NCBI GenBank assembly: GCA_021372695.1
Contig: JAJFTY010000189.1
Coordinates: forward strand, 1 to 7,144
Direction: 5' to 3'
DNA: 7,144 nt
Source of the DNA: Deltaproteobacteria bacterium
GTDB lineage: Bacteria; Desulfobacterota; Syntrophia; Syntrophales; UBA5619
Shown: positions 1 through 6,553 of the stretch, in pieces
Position numbering within the stretch: the first letter of the stretch is position 1
Layout of the letters: the number at the start of each line of letters is the position of its first letter
The notes under the pieces: model-generated
The model's input: the letters and a program-made list of their open reading frames with translations, nothing else
Database searches by the model: none
What the model was told of the DNA's origin: nothing
Made by a program: the position numbers and the translations under genes

Positions 1-313
<313 letters not shown>

Positions 314-314
314 A

Positions 315-333
315 GTTCGATTGTGGTTCGATT
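315..333 (+). repeat. Tandem direct repeat GTTCGATT, 11-bp period
   Basis: GTTCGATT occurs at 315-322 and again at 326-333, so the copies start 11 bases apart, about one helical turn. That spacing is typical of sites bound side by side on one face of DNA by a regulator. The repeat overlaps the candidate -35 of the plus-strand promoter and the expected start region of the mreB transcript. No regulator can be named. Confidence 0.4.
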
Positions 334-349
334 AGGGATGCCCTATACC
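321..349 (+). promoter_or_regulatory. Candidate sigma70-type promoter for the ppiD-like gene
   Basis: TTGTGG (321-326) and TATACC (344-349) are separated by exactly 17 bases, giving an expected start near 356 and a leader of about 100 bases. The -10 shares bases with the facing mreB -10. A second -10-like hexamer, TATACT at 409-414, lies nearer the gene but lacks a -35 at a usual distance. The match is modest, so this is tentative. Confidence 0.3.
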
Positions 350-370
350 GTATTTCCCCACCCTTATCAA
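342..370 (-). promoter_or_regulatory. Candidate sigma70-type promoter for mreB
   Basis: Read on the minus strand, TTGATA (complement of 370-365) is followed after exactly 17 bases by TATAGG (complement of 347-342). This predicts initiation near 335 and a leader of about 70 bases before the TTG. The -35 matches TTGACA at five of six positions. It is the best promoter candidate in this intergenic region. Confidence 0.45.
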
Positions 371-401
371 TCCATTTTTCCAAAAAGTCGTTGCATTTTG
401 A

Positions 402-422
402 GGGTGACTATACTAGTAACCC
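402..422. repeat. 21-bp imperfect inverted repeat around a -10-like hexamer; operator candidate
   Basis: The left arm GGGTGACTAT (402-411) and the reverse complement of the right arm, GGGTTACTAG (413-422), match at 8 of 10 positions around a central A at 412. The repeat covers the -10-like hexamer TATACT (409-414) and ends 33 bases before the ppiD-like start. Its size and position fit a dimeric repressor site. This is inference from symmetry only. Confidence 0.35.
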
Positions 423-455
423 GATCATATCAAAATCAAATACAGGGGATGTGGA

Positions 456-2057
456 ATGCTGCTCAACCTCATGCGGAAACATGCCAGAAACTGGCTCATG
501 AAGATCATCCTGGGGATCATCGTCGTCGTCTTCATCTTCTATTTCGGCTCGATGGGCGGGAAACAGAGAACCGAGCGGATCGCGATGATTGATGGTAAAC
601 CGATCGTCTATGCCGATTTTCAGCGGGAGTACCAGAACCTGATCGAGATGTACCGCCAGCGCCTCGGCCAGGCGCTGACGGATGAGATGCTCAAGGCGCT
701 GAACCTCAAGCAGCAGGCCCTGGACAATCTGGTCAACCAGGCCGTCATCATGAAGAAGGCCGAGGAGATGAACATCCGGGTGACCACCGAGGATGTTAAG
801 GCCGCCATCCTGGCTTATCCGGCCTTCCAGCGGAACGGCGTCTTCAACGAACGGCTCTACGAGCAGACCCTGCATGCGAGCAAGCTGTCGCCCGAGGAGT
901 TCGAGGAGATCCAGAAGAAGATGCTGATCACCATCCAGGTGGAGGATCTCATCCAGGACGGTGTGAAGGTATCCGATCGTGAGATCCATGACCTGTACAT
1001 GATGCAGAAAGAGAAGATCGACGTCGATTTCGTTCAAATCTCCCCCCAGAGTTTTGCTGCGGGCATCAAGCCGGCCCAGGCCGATCTGGAGTCGTTCCTG
1101 AAGACCCGGGAGGCGCAGTTCCGCGTCCCCGAGCAGGTGCAGCTCAGGTACCTGGCATTCCTGGCTAGGGACTATGCCGCCGGCGCAAAGATCTCGGACG
1201 CGGAGATCGCGGAATACTACGACAAGAACAAAGCCCAGTGGAAGAGGGGGGACAAGGTGTTGACCCTCGCCGAGGTCCGGGGTAGGATTGCGGACGAACT
1301 GGCTCAAGTCAACGGAATGTACGCGGCCGCTGATGCGGCCAAGAAGGCGCATGACACCATCTACCAGGAGGAAAATTTCGACGGCTATGCCACACAGCAT
1401 AAGCTGACGATCCAGACCACCCCGCTTTTCCGGATCGGCGATCCGCCGGCCGAATTCAAGCCGATGGCGGATTTTGCCAAGATCGTTTCCCGGCTGGAGA
1501 AAAAAGAGATCAGCCGGCCGCTGCAGGGGGAGAAGGGATACTACATCGTTCAGGCGGCCGCGAAGAAAGCCCCCTACGTGCCCGCCCTCAAGGAGATCGA
1601 GGCCGAGGTGGAGAAACAGTATCGGGATGCCGAGGCGAAGCGGCTGGCCAAGAAAGCGGCGGACGACATCCTGGCCCGCCTGAAGAAGGGCGACGGGTGG
1701 CAAAGCGTGGCCCAAGAGAAGGGGCTGAAGGTGGTCGAAACAGGCCTCTTCCAGCCGGGGGGCGCCGTCCCCAAGCTCGGCTCCTCTCCGGAGCTGAACG
1801 AGGGGCTTTTCCAGATCTCCGAGAAGAAGCCCTATCCGGAGCAGGCCTATCTGGTCGACGGGAATTATGTGATCCTCCGGTTCAGCAAGCGGGGAAGCGT
1901 GGACGAGTCGGAGTTCGCATCGCAGAAGAACGCGATCGCGACCTATCTGCTCCGTACGAAGAAGGCTGAGGTGGTCAAGTCCTGGATCGAGGGGAGCAAG
2001 GCCGCGCTGGTCAAGGAGGGACGTCTCGAGTTCACACGGGATTTCAAAGATCTGTAG
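456..2057 (+). CDS. ppiD: PpiD/SurA-type membrane-anchored periplasmic chaperone lacking the canonical parvulin domain
   Basis: PpiD-type proteins are anchored at the Sec translocon and help newly exported proteins fold in the periplasm. This 533-residue protein has a short cytoplasmic N-terminus rich in K/R (residues 7-16), one membrane helix (about 15-33), and a SurA_N-like chaperone module (about 38-190, including MIDGKPIVYADFQREY). Next comes a linker with FRVPEQVQLRYLAF (222-235) and ISDAEIAEYYDKNKAQW (246-262). In E. coli PpiD, which I compare from memory, the parvulin domain follows YYDQ..DQF; here the chain goes straight to LTLAEVRGRIADEL (269-282), which matches the segment after the parvulin. 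No HIL strand and no GGDLG motif is present. The deficit of about 90 residues against 623 in E. coli fits loss of that one domain. The C-terminal part (about 285-533) has two degenerate PPIase-fold-like stretches, for example KEISRPLQGEKGYYIVQ (350-366). The ATG at 456 has an AGGGG site 7 bases upstream. It is divergent from mreB and closed by its own terminator. The fold assignment is strong; isomerase activity is unlikely. Confidence 0.88.
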   Translation: MLLNLMRKHARNWLMKIILGIIVVVFIFYFGSMGGKQRTERIAMIDGKPIVYADFQREYQNLIEMYRQRLGQALTDEMLKALNLKQQALDNLVNQAVIMKKAEEMNIRVTTEDVKAAILAYPAFQRNGVFNERLYEQTLHASKLSPEEFEEIQKKMLITIQVEDLIQDGVKVSDREIHDLYMMQKEKIDVDFVQISPQSFAAGIKPAQADLESFLKTREAQFRVPEQVQLRYLAFLARDYAAGAKISDAEIAEYYDKNKAQWKRGDKVLTLAEVRGRIADELAQVNGMYAAADAAKKAHDTIYQEENFDGYATQHKLTIQTTPLFRIGDPPAEFKPMADFAKIVSRLEKKEISRPLQGEKGYYIVQAAAKKAPYVPALKEIEAEVEKQYRDAEAKRLAKKAADDILARLKKGDGWQSVAQEKGLKVVETGLFQPGGAVPKLGSSPELNEGLFQISEKKPYPEQAYLVDGNYVILRFSKRGSVDESEFASQKNAIATYLLRTKKAEVVKSWIEGSKAALVKEGRLEFTRDFKDL

Positions 2058-2085
2058 GAACAGGCGGAAGCCGGCGGGATGCATG

Positions 2086-2118
2086 AAGGGGTTGGCCGTT
2101 GCCGGTCAGCCCCTTTTT
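2086..2118 (+). terminator. Rho-independent terminator after the ppiD-like gene
   Basis: A 12-bp stem (2086-2097 with 2104-2115, including two G-U pairs) closes a 6-base loop, GTTGCC, and runs into five T residues (2114-2118). It begins 29 bases after the TAG stop. It separates the ppiD-like transcript from the EF-hand gene, which therefore probably has its own promoter. Confidence 0.85.
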
Positions 2119-2156
2119 GCGTCTCGGACCATTGGCGGGTGTCAATGGGGTGTCGT

Positions 2157-2170
2157 AAAACGCTCGTTTT
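2157..2170. repeat. Short perfect inverted repeat AAAACG-CT-CGTTTT upstream of the EF-hand gene
   Basis: Six-base arms with a 2-base spacer lie 27 bases before the ATG at 2198. A weak -35/-10 pair, TTGGCG (2132-2137) and TAAAAC (2156-2161) with 18-base spacing, overlaps it, so it could be an operator. The promoter match is poor and this could be chance. Confidence 0.25.
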
Positions 2171-2197
2171 GGAAAGACTGCAAGAAGGAGGACGATC

Positions 2198-4459
2198 ATG
2201 GCGAACGATGTTGCAGAAGCGGTTTCCCGGAATTCGAAGCATCGCTGGCGGTTCTTCCGCTCGGGCGGTTTCGATCAGGTGCGGCTGGAGACGGGCGACG
2301 ATCTGATCTCCCTGGATCAGCTCGACCAGAAGCTCTGGGTGGCGTTGAGCTGTCCGGTCAAGGGGCTCGAATTCGACGTGAAGACCCTGGAGCTGATCGA
2401 CGGCGACGGGGATGGGCGGATCCGCGTGCCGGATATCATCGGAGCGGTGAAGTGGGCCGGCTGCCTGCTCAAGAATCCGGACGCGCTGACCAAGGGTCTT
2501 TCTGAACTCCCGCTCTCCATCATCAACGACGGATTGCCGGAGGGGGCCGGGCTGATCAAATCCGCCCGGGAGATCCTGGCGAATCTCGGAAAGCCGGAAG
2601 CGGAGGCCATCTCCGTCGAGGATGCCGATGATACGGCGAGGATCTTCTCTCTGGCGAGGTTCAACGGTGACGGCTTGATCCCCGCCGATTCGACCGACGA
2701 CCCCGCGGTGCAGCAGGTCATCACGGAAATCATCGACTGCCTGGGGCCGGAAACGGACCGCAGTGGAAAACCGGCTGTCTCGCAGGCCAAGGCGGATCAG
2801 TTCTTCGCCGATGCCCGGGCATACTCGGAATGGCATCGGGCCGCGGAGACCGACAGCGCCATTCTCCCGCTGGGGGAAGCCACGGCATCCGCCTCCCTGG
2901 CCCTCGCGGCCGTCCGGGTGAAGGTGGACGACTATTTCACCCGTTGCCGGCTCGCCAAGTATGATATCCGTGCCCTCGGCGCCCTGAACCGGCAGGAAGC
3001 GGAATATATCGCGATCGCGCAGAAGGATCTCACGCCGGCGGTTCAGGAGGTATCCGGATTTCCCCTCGCTCAGATCGGCATCGACAAGCCGCTGCCGCTG
3101 CAGGACGGAATCAACCCCGCCTGGATCGCGCCGATGGCGGTCTTTGTTGCGGAGGTTGTCACACCGCTTCTGGGTGAAAGAACGGCGCTCACGGAGGCGG
3201 ACTGGTCGGTCCTGGCTTCCAAGTTTGCCGCATACGCAGCCTGGTCTGCCGGAAAGGCCGGATCATCCGTCGAGAAATTGGGCTTGCCGCGGATCCGGGA
3301 GATTCTGGAGAGCCGCGCCGCAGAAGCCGTCTCGGAGCTCATTGCCCGGGACAAGGCGCTGGAGGCCGAGTTCGCCAACATCACCTCGGTCGCCCGCCTG
3401 GTCCGCTACCACCGCGATCTCTTCCGGCTCCTGAACAACTTCGTCTCCTTCAGCGATTTCTATACCCGTAGGAGCAGGGCGATTTTCCAGGCGGGAACCC
3501 TCTACCTGGACGGCCGGAGCTGTGAGTTGTGCGTCCGCGTCGAGGATGTGGGAAAACATGCGACGCTCGCGATGCTCAGCCGCACTTATTTGGCCTATTG
3601 CGACTGCATCCGAAGAGGGGGCACCGAGAAGATGACGATCGCCGCAGCCTTTACCGCCGGCGATTCCGATTATCTGATGATCGGGCGAAACGGCGTCTTC
3701 TACGACCGGAAGGGTCAGGACTGGGATGCCACGATCGTCCGGCTGATCGAACATCCGATCAGTATCCGCCAGGCCTTCTGGAGCCCCTATAAGCGGATCG
3801 GCCGGATGATCAACGACCAGATCTCGAAGTTCGCCACCGCCCGGGACAAGGCCGTCACGGACAAGGCCGGCGCCGGGATCGCCGATGCAGGCCATAAGGT
3901 GGAGGCGGGGAAGCCCGCCGCACCGCCGCCGCCCTTCGATGTTGGCAAGTTCGCCGGGATCTTTGCCGCGATCGGCCTCGCCATTGGCGCCATCGGAACG
4001 GCGATTGCTGCCGCGGTCACGGGTTTCATGAGCCTCGCCTGGTGGAAGATGCCGATTGCCGTCGTCGGCCTGATGCTGCTCGTTTCCGGCCCCTCCATGA
4101 TCATTGCCTGGCTGAAGCTGCGCCAGCGGACGATCGGCCCCATTCTGGACGCCAACGGCTGGGCGATCAACAGCCGGGTTCGGGTCAACATCCCCTTCGG
4201 CGGTTCGCTGACGAAGATCGCCTGCCTGCCCGAGGGTGCGGTCCGGTCGCTCGAAGATCCCTTCGCGGAAAAGAAGAGCCCCTGGCCGAAGGTGGTCGTG
4301 CTGCTCATCGTGATTGCGGCCGTGCTTTTTTTCCTCAACGGGAGGGGGCTCCTGTACAAGTGGACGTGTGGGATCGTCGGAACGAAACCGGCCGTGACAA
4401 CCGTGGTTCCGGGGGGCGGAGGAGCGCCCGCGACACCGGCGCCGGCAGCGGCGAAGTGA
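2198..4459 (+). CDS. Uncharacterised 753-residue membrane protein with an EF-hand calcium-binding loop
   Basis: Function unknown. An EF-hand loop is clear at residues 68-79 (DGDGDGRIRVPD): Asp at positions 1, 3, 5 and 12, Gly at 6 and Ile at 8. A second, half-degenerate loop is at about 154-165 (RFNGDGLIPADS), with Arg at position 1. Residues about 170-425 are mostly helical and soluble. Residues about 425-545 look beta-rich and carry C442xxC445 and C468xC470, then GRNGVFYDRKGQDWDATI. An Ala/Lys linker ending in PPPP (about 545-580) leads to a Gly/Ala-rich membrane helix (about 585-611), a second helix (about 618-639), a small soluble segment with GPILDANGWAINSRVRV (647-663), a third helix (about 697-714) and an Ala/Pro/Gly tail. 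There is no signal peptide. Basic residues after helix 2 (KLRQR) and before helix 3 suggest that the large N-terminal part is cytoplasmic and the tail periplasmic. AAGGAGG lies 6 bases before the ATG. The stop is 4 bases from that of the convergent hydrolase gene. A conserved hypothetical family is likely; a Ca2+-responsive role is inference. Confidence 0.85.
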   Translation: MANDVAEAVSRNSKHRWRFFRSGGFDQVRLETGDDLISLDQLDQKLWVALSCPVKGLEFDVKTLELIDGDGDGRIRVPDIIGAVKWAGCLLKNPDALTKGLSELPLSIINDGLPEGAGLIKSAREILANLGKPEAEAISVEDADDTARIFSLARFNGDGLIPADSTDDPAVQQVITEIIDCLGPETDRSGKPAVSQAKADQFFADARAYSEWHRAAETDSAILPLGEATASASLALAAVRVKVDDYFTRCRLAKYDIRALGALNRQEAEYIAIAQKDLTPAVQEVSGFPLAQIGIDKPLPLQDGINPAWIAPMAVFVAEVVTPLLGERTALTEADWSVLASKFAAYAAWSAGKAGSSVEKLGLPRIREILESRAAEAVSELIARDKALEAEFANITSVARLVRYHRDLFRLLNNFVSFSDFYTRRSRAIFQAGTLYLDGRSCELCVRVEDVGKHATLAMLSRTYLAYCDCIRRGGTEKMTIAAAFTAGDSDYLMIGRNGVFYDRKGQDWDATIVRLIEHPISIRQAFWSPYKRIGRMINDQISKFATARDKAVTDKAGAGIADAGHKVEAGKPAAPPPPFDVGKFAGIFAAIGLAIGAIGTAIAAAVTGFMSLAWWKMPIAVVGLMLLVSGPSMIIAWLKLRQRTIGPILDANGWAINSRVRVNIPFGGSLTKIACLPEGAVRSLEDPFAEKKSPWPKVVVLLIVIAAVLFFLNGRGLLYKWTCGIVGTKPAVTTVVPGGGGAPATPAPAAAK

Positions 4460-4463
4460 TCCC

Positions 4464-5300
4464 TCAGGACGCGCCGGGGGAGGGGACGGGCAGGAAATCC
4501 ATGATCTGCCGCCACAGCGATGGATGCATCCGCAGGACCCAATCGTTGTGGCCGGCTCCGGGGATGACCCACATTCGTTTCTCGCCGGGCAGCAGAGCGA
4601 AGAGGTCCCGGGCGTGTTTTACCGGGACCACCTCGTCTCTCTCCGCGCCGACGACGGCGATGCGGCCCGGGTACGATTTCAGGTTTTCCGCATTGTCATA
4701 CCGGTCTTTCATGAACCAGCCGACCGGCAGGAGAGGGTGGTGGTCTTTGGCCACGGCCAGGAGCGTGTTCCAGGGGGTGATGAGAACGATGCCGGCGATA
4801 TCGGGGGACGCCTCTCGGGCCACGCCTGCGACCACCCCGCACCCCAGGGATTCGCCCAGCAGATAGACCGGCCCGGGATGGGCTTTGGCTGCAAGACGGA
4901 GCGTCTCCAGGCCGTCGTTCACGAATGAGGGTTCGCTCAACTCCCCCTCCCTCCCTCCGTAGCCGGGGTATTCGGCAAGGATGACCCGATAGCCCAGCGC
5001 GCCCAGCGCCGATGAGTAGTAGTCCCTGTCCGCCGCGGTGCCCGCGTTGCCGTGAAAGACGATGACGGTGCCTCTGGCGTGCTCGGCCTCGACGGCACGG
5101 GCGTAACCCCGATAGCCTCGGGGTCCGGAAGGCCAGAACCGCAGGCCCTTGGCCGCGAGTTCCGATTCGGACGGCAGGCTCAGGTCCGGATAGTACAGCA
5201 TGCTGCGTTGCATATCGCACCCCGCAATGAAGAGGCCCGACAGGATCCAGACGAATATTCCACTCCCAGCAGTGAAACGCTTCGATCCACCGAGCCGCAA
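4464..5300 (-). CDS. Alpha/beta hydrolase lipoprotein, Bem46/YfhR (ABHD13)-like
   Basis: A predicted serine hydrolase of 278 residues tethered to the membrane. The N-terminus has K7-R8, a hydrophobic stretch and a lipobox ending I25-A26-G27-C28, so Cys28 would be lipidated; Asp29 at +2 is the inner-membrane retention signal in enterobacteria (whether the rule holds here is unknown). The hydrolase core is complete: oxyanion motif FHGNAG (82-87), YPGYGG (111-116), nucleophile elbow GESLG with Ser151, catalytic Asp222 in AERDEVVP, and His251 in GAGHND. The substrate is unknown; esterase or lipase-like activity is family-level inference. The start is TTG: the upstream gene's TAG stop is in the same frame only four codons away, and later ATG codons would remove the lipobox. 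The ribosome site is the purine run at 5301-5310 that overlaps that stop, so translation is probably coupled to the TM2 gene. It is the last gene of the minus-strand cluster. No terminator is visible downstream. Confidence 0.9.
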   Translation of the reverse strand: MRLGGSKRFTAGSGIFVWILSGLFIAGCDMQRSMLYYPDLSLPSESELAAKGLRFWPSGPRGYRGYARAVEAEHARGTVIVFHGNAGTAADRDYYSSALGALGYRVILAEYPGYGGREGELSEPSFVNDGLETLRLAAKAHPGPVYLLGESLGCGVVAGVAREASPDIAGIVLITPWNTLLAVAKDHHPLLPVGWFMKDRYDNAENLKSYPGRIAVVGAERDEVVPVKHARDLFALLPGEKRMWVIPGAGHNDWVLRMHPSLWRQIMDFLPVPSPGAS

Positions 5301-5310
5301 TCCTTCCCCC
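5301..5310 (-). promoter_or_regulatory. Ribosome binding site of the hydrolase, overlapping the TM2 gene stop
   Basis: Minus-strand GGGGGAAGGA directly precedes the TTG start. The G run lies five bases from the start and its first G is the last base of the TM2 gene's TAG. Only 9 bases separate the two genes, which favours termination-reinitiation coupling. Confidence 0.5.
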
Positions 5311-5711
5311 TATCGCTCCGAGCTGTTGATTACCGTGATCTGATCATTCAATGTCCAGAAGTCATAGATATATCCGACTCCGAGGAGTCCAAGCGTACAG
5401 AGGTAGAGGATGCCGCTCCCCCATTTCCCCATGTACATGCGGTGAACGCCGAAAAGGCCGAGAAAGGTGAGCAGGATCCAGGCGGCATCGTAGTTGATCC
5501 TTCCCTCTCTGAACCTGAGACCGGCCTCCCGCGCCATCGAGGGTATCAGGAAGAGATCCAGAAACCAGCCGATGAAGAGGACCCCGAGCGTGAAGAAATA
5601 GATCGTGCCTGAAATCGGCTTTCCGAAATAGAACCTTTCCGATCCCGTGAAGCCGAAAATCCAGAGGACATATCCGATCAGCACGCTGTGGGTCTTCCGG
5701 TCATTCTCCAC
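5310..5711 (-). CDS. TM2-domain membrane protein with two tandem TM2 modules
   Basis: A 133-residue integral membrane protein with two copies of the TM2 module (two helices joined by a short G-x-x-RFY-x-GK turn). Copy 1 spans about residues 9-57, with GFTGSERFYFGK at 20-31 and IGWFLDLFLIP at 47-57. Copy 2 spans about 75-124, with GLFGVHRMYMGK at 85-96 and GVGYIYDFWTL at 111-121. The loop between them (about 58-73) is basic. The domain is widespread in bacteria, usually as a single copy, and its molecular role is not established. The start is GTG at 5711-5709, 9 bases after GGAGG; the nearer ATG (5718-5716) is out of frame and gives only five codons. It lies 44 bases after the winged-helix gene and 9 before the hydrolase, so it is probably in the same operon. 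Family assignment is firm, function open. Confidence 0.9.
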   Translation of the reverse strand: MENDRKTHSVLIGYVLWIFGFTGSERFYFGKPISGTIYFFTLGVLFIGWFLDLFLIPSMAREAGLRFREGRINYDAAWILLTFLGLFGVHRMYMGKWGSGILYLCTLGLLGVGYIYDFWTLNDQITVINSSER

Positions 5712-5720
5712 CGGGCATTG

Positions 5721-5725
5721 CCTCC
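5721..5725 (-). promoter_or_regulatory. Ribosome binding site that sets the GTG start of the TM2 gene
   Basis: GGAGG on the minus strand lies 9 bases before the GTG at 5711-5709. The ATG at 5718-5716 is only 2 bases from this site and reads five codons before TGA, so GTG is the more likely start. Confidence 0.55.
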
Positions 5726-5755
5726 ATTCCGTCTTGAATGACGGGCTGATTTCGT

Positions 5756-6115
5756 CTACGGCGCACCGTACACGCCCCGTTTCAGCTTTTTGATCCTGCC
5801 CAGTTTGGCAGCGCGATTGACGATGCTCCAGATCTGATTTTCCACCAGCCCGGTCTTGTCTTTCAATTCGGCCGTCGAAATGCCACCGGAGCTCTCCCGG
5901 ATCCAGCTGACAACCTGATCGATCTGGGTGACCCTTTTTCCGCCGGCTTCCCTTTCCGCTGTCTTAGCGGCTTTGGCGCCTTCCGCCCCGGCCTCCCGGG
6001 ACCCGGATAGGATCGCCTGAAGCCTGTCGAAATAGGTCTTCACGAATGTCTCGGATCCTTCAATCTCGATTTCGCGGGTTGTCGGGTTGAACCTGATGCG
6101 GTAATTCTCTTTCAT
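5756..6115 (-). CDS. Small protein with N-terminal beta motif and C-terminal winged-helix-like domain
   Basis: 119 residues; I do not recognise a named family. Residues 4-35 form a compact module, YRIRFNPTTREIEIEGSETF then VKTYFDRLQ, predicted as two strands and a helix. A charged, Ala/Glu/Lys-rich linker follows (about 37-60). Residues about 62-117 look like a winged helix: helix 63-74, a second helix in STAELKDKTGL (80-90), a third in ENQIWSIVNRAAKLGRI (92-108), then a basic wing KKLKRGVYGA (109-118). Together these suggest a small DNA-binding regulator, or an adaptor using the winged helix for protein contacts (inference). The ATG has AGGAGG (6121-6126) 5 bases upstream, so the start is secure. 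It lies 39 bases after the small exported-protein gene and 44 before the TM2 gene, on the same strand, and could regulate its own cluster. Confidence 0.78.
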   Translation of the reverse strand: MKENYRIRFNPTTREIEIEGSETFVKTYFDRLQAILSGSREAGAEGAKAAKTAEREAGGKRVTQIDQVVSWIRESSGGISTAELKDKTGLVENQIWSIVNRAAKLGRIKKLKRGVYGAP

Positions 6116-6154
6116 CGTCGCCTCCTGAAATTCGTGTGAACCGTTTCCGAAGCA

Positions 6155-6493
6155 TCAAAACCGGAGCTTCAAAAGCTCCATCTGCACCGTCTCTCCGGAA
6201 CGGTCGGGATATGCCATTTTCCCTCCCTCATCCGGCCTGACCTCTACGGATGGAAAAGCAATTTCCCACCCGGCAGGTCCCCGGTTCAACAGCGCCGTCG
6301 AGTCGTCCGGGTTCGGTTGGAGAAGAGAGGATCTAAATCCATACTGGAGAAAAAAGAAGAGGCCGCAGGCAAGGCCGCCGGCGATCGTAATCGTGACCCT
6401 CGTTTCTGCGACGGCCTTCGCTGTGGACAGCGGCAGAAAAAGGCTTGAGATCAGGAGGAACAACACTGCCATGACGCAGATACGGCTTTTCAT
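6155..6493 (-). CDS. Small exported or membrane protein of unknown function
   Basis: 112 residues from the ATG at 6493-6491. The N-terminus is a Sec-type signal sequence: MKSR, then a hydrophobic core (about 5-22), then possible signal peptidase I sites after A27 (AKA) or A29 (AVA). A second hydrophobic stretch (about 34-53, TITIAGGLACGLFFFLQYGF) follows at once, so the mature protein may be anchored by one helix, or the uncleaved protein may form a helical hairpin. The rest (54-112) is soluble, with beta-like stretches WEIAFPSVEVRP (76-87) and VQMELLKLRF (103-112). A GTG at 6496 is directly in front, but GGAG (6499-6502) is 5 bases from the ATG and only 2 from the GTG, which favours the ATG. 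It lies 60 bases after the DUF1841-like gene with no terminator between. No function can be assigned. Confidence 0.75.
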   Translation of the reverse strand: MKSRICVMAVLFLLISSLFLPLSTAKAVAETRVTITIAGGLACGLFFFLQYGFRSSLLQPNPDDSTALLNRGPAGWEIAFPSVEVRPDEGGKMAYPDRSGETVQMELLKLRF

Positions 6494-6553
6494 CACAGCT
6501 CCGGCTGTCGCTGCTCATCGGACGGAACAAGGCCCGGCCGCCGGTGATCGGCT

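Noticed and set aside
1246..1251. G6 run in the ppiD-like gene as a possible frameshift or phase-variable site
   Set aside because: The frame is intact on both sides and continues with family-like sequence. Six G is short for phase variation.
408..2084. A 558-codon open frame on the minus strand, fully antisense to the ppiD-like gene
   Set aside because: It is Leu/Asp/Arg-rich low-information sequence typical of the complement of a GC-rich gene, shows no recognisable motif and reads through the terminator region. The plus-strand product has clear homology and a good ribosome site.
1943..2836. A 297-codon minus-strand open frame across the ppiD terminator and the start of the EF-hand gene
   Set aside because: It crosses a strong terminator and two real genes and has no recognisable domain.
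3263..4572. Long minus-strand open frames antisense to the EF-hand gene (3263-3895 and 3787-4572)
   Set aside because: They are shadow frames from codon bias; the opposite strand encodes the membrane helices and conserved-looking motifs.
4524..5612. Plus-strand open frames over the hydrolase and TM2 genes (4524-4928 and 5052-5612)
   Set aside because: The minus strand has the complete catalytic triad, lipobox and TM2 repeats. The plus-strand frames lack ribosome sites and motifs.
5701..5718. Five-codon minus-strand open frame (MPGGE) overlapping the GTG start of the TM2 gene, possible leader peptide
   Set aside because: Its ATG is only 2 bases from GGAGG, too close for efficient initiation, and such short frames are common by chance.
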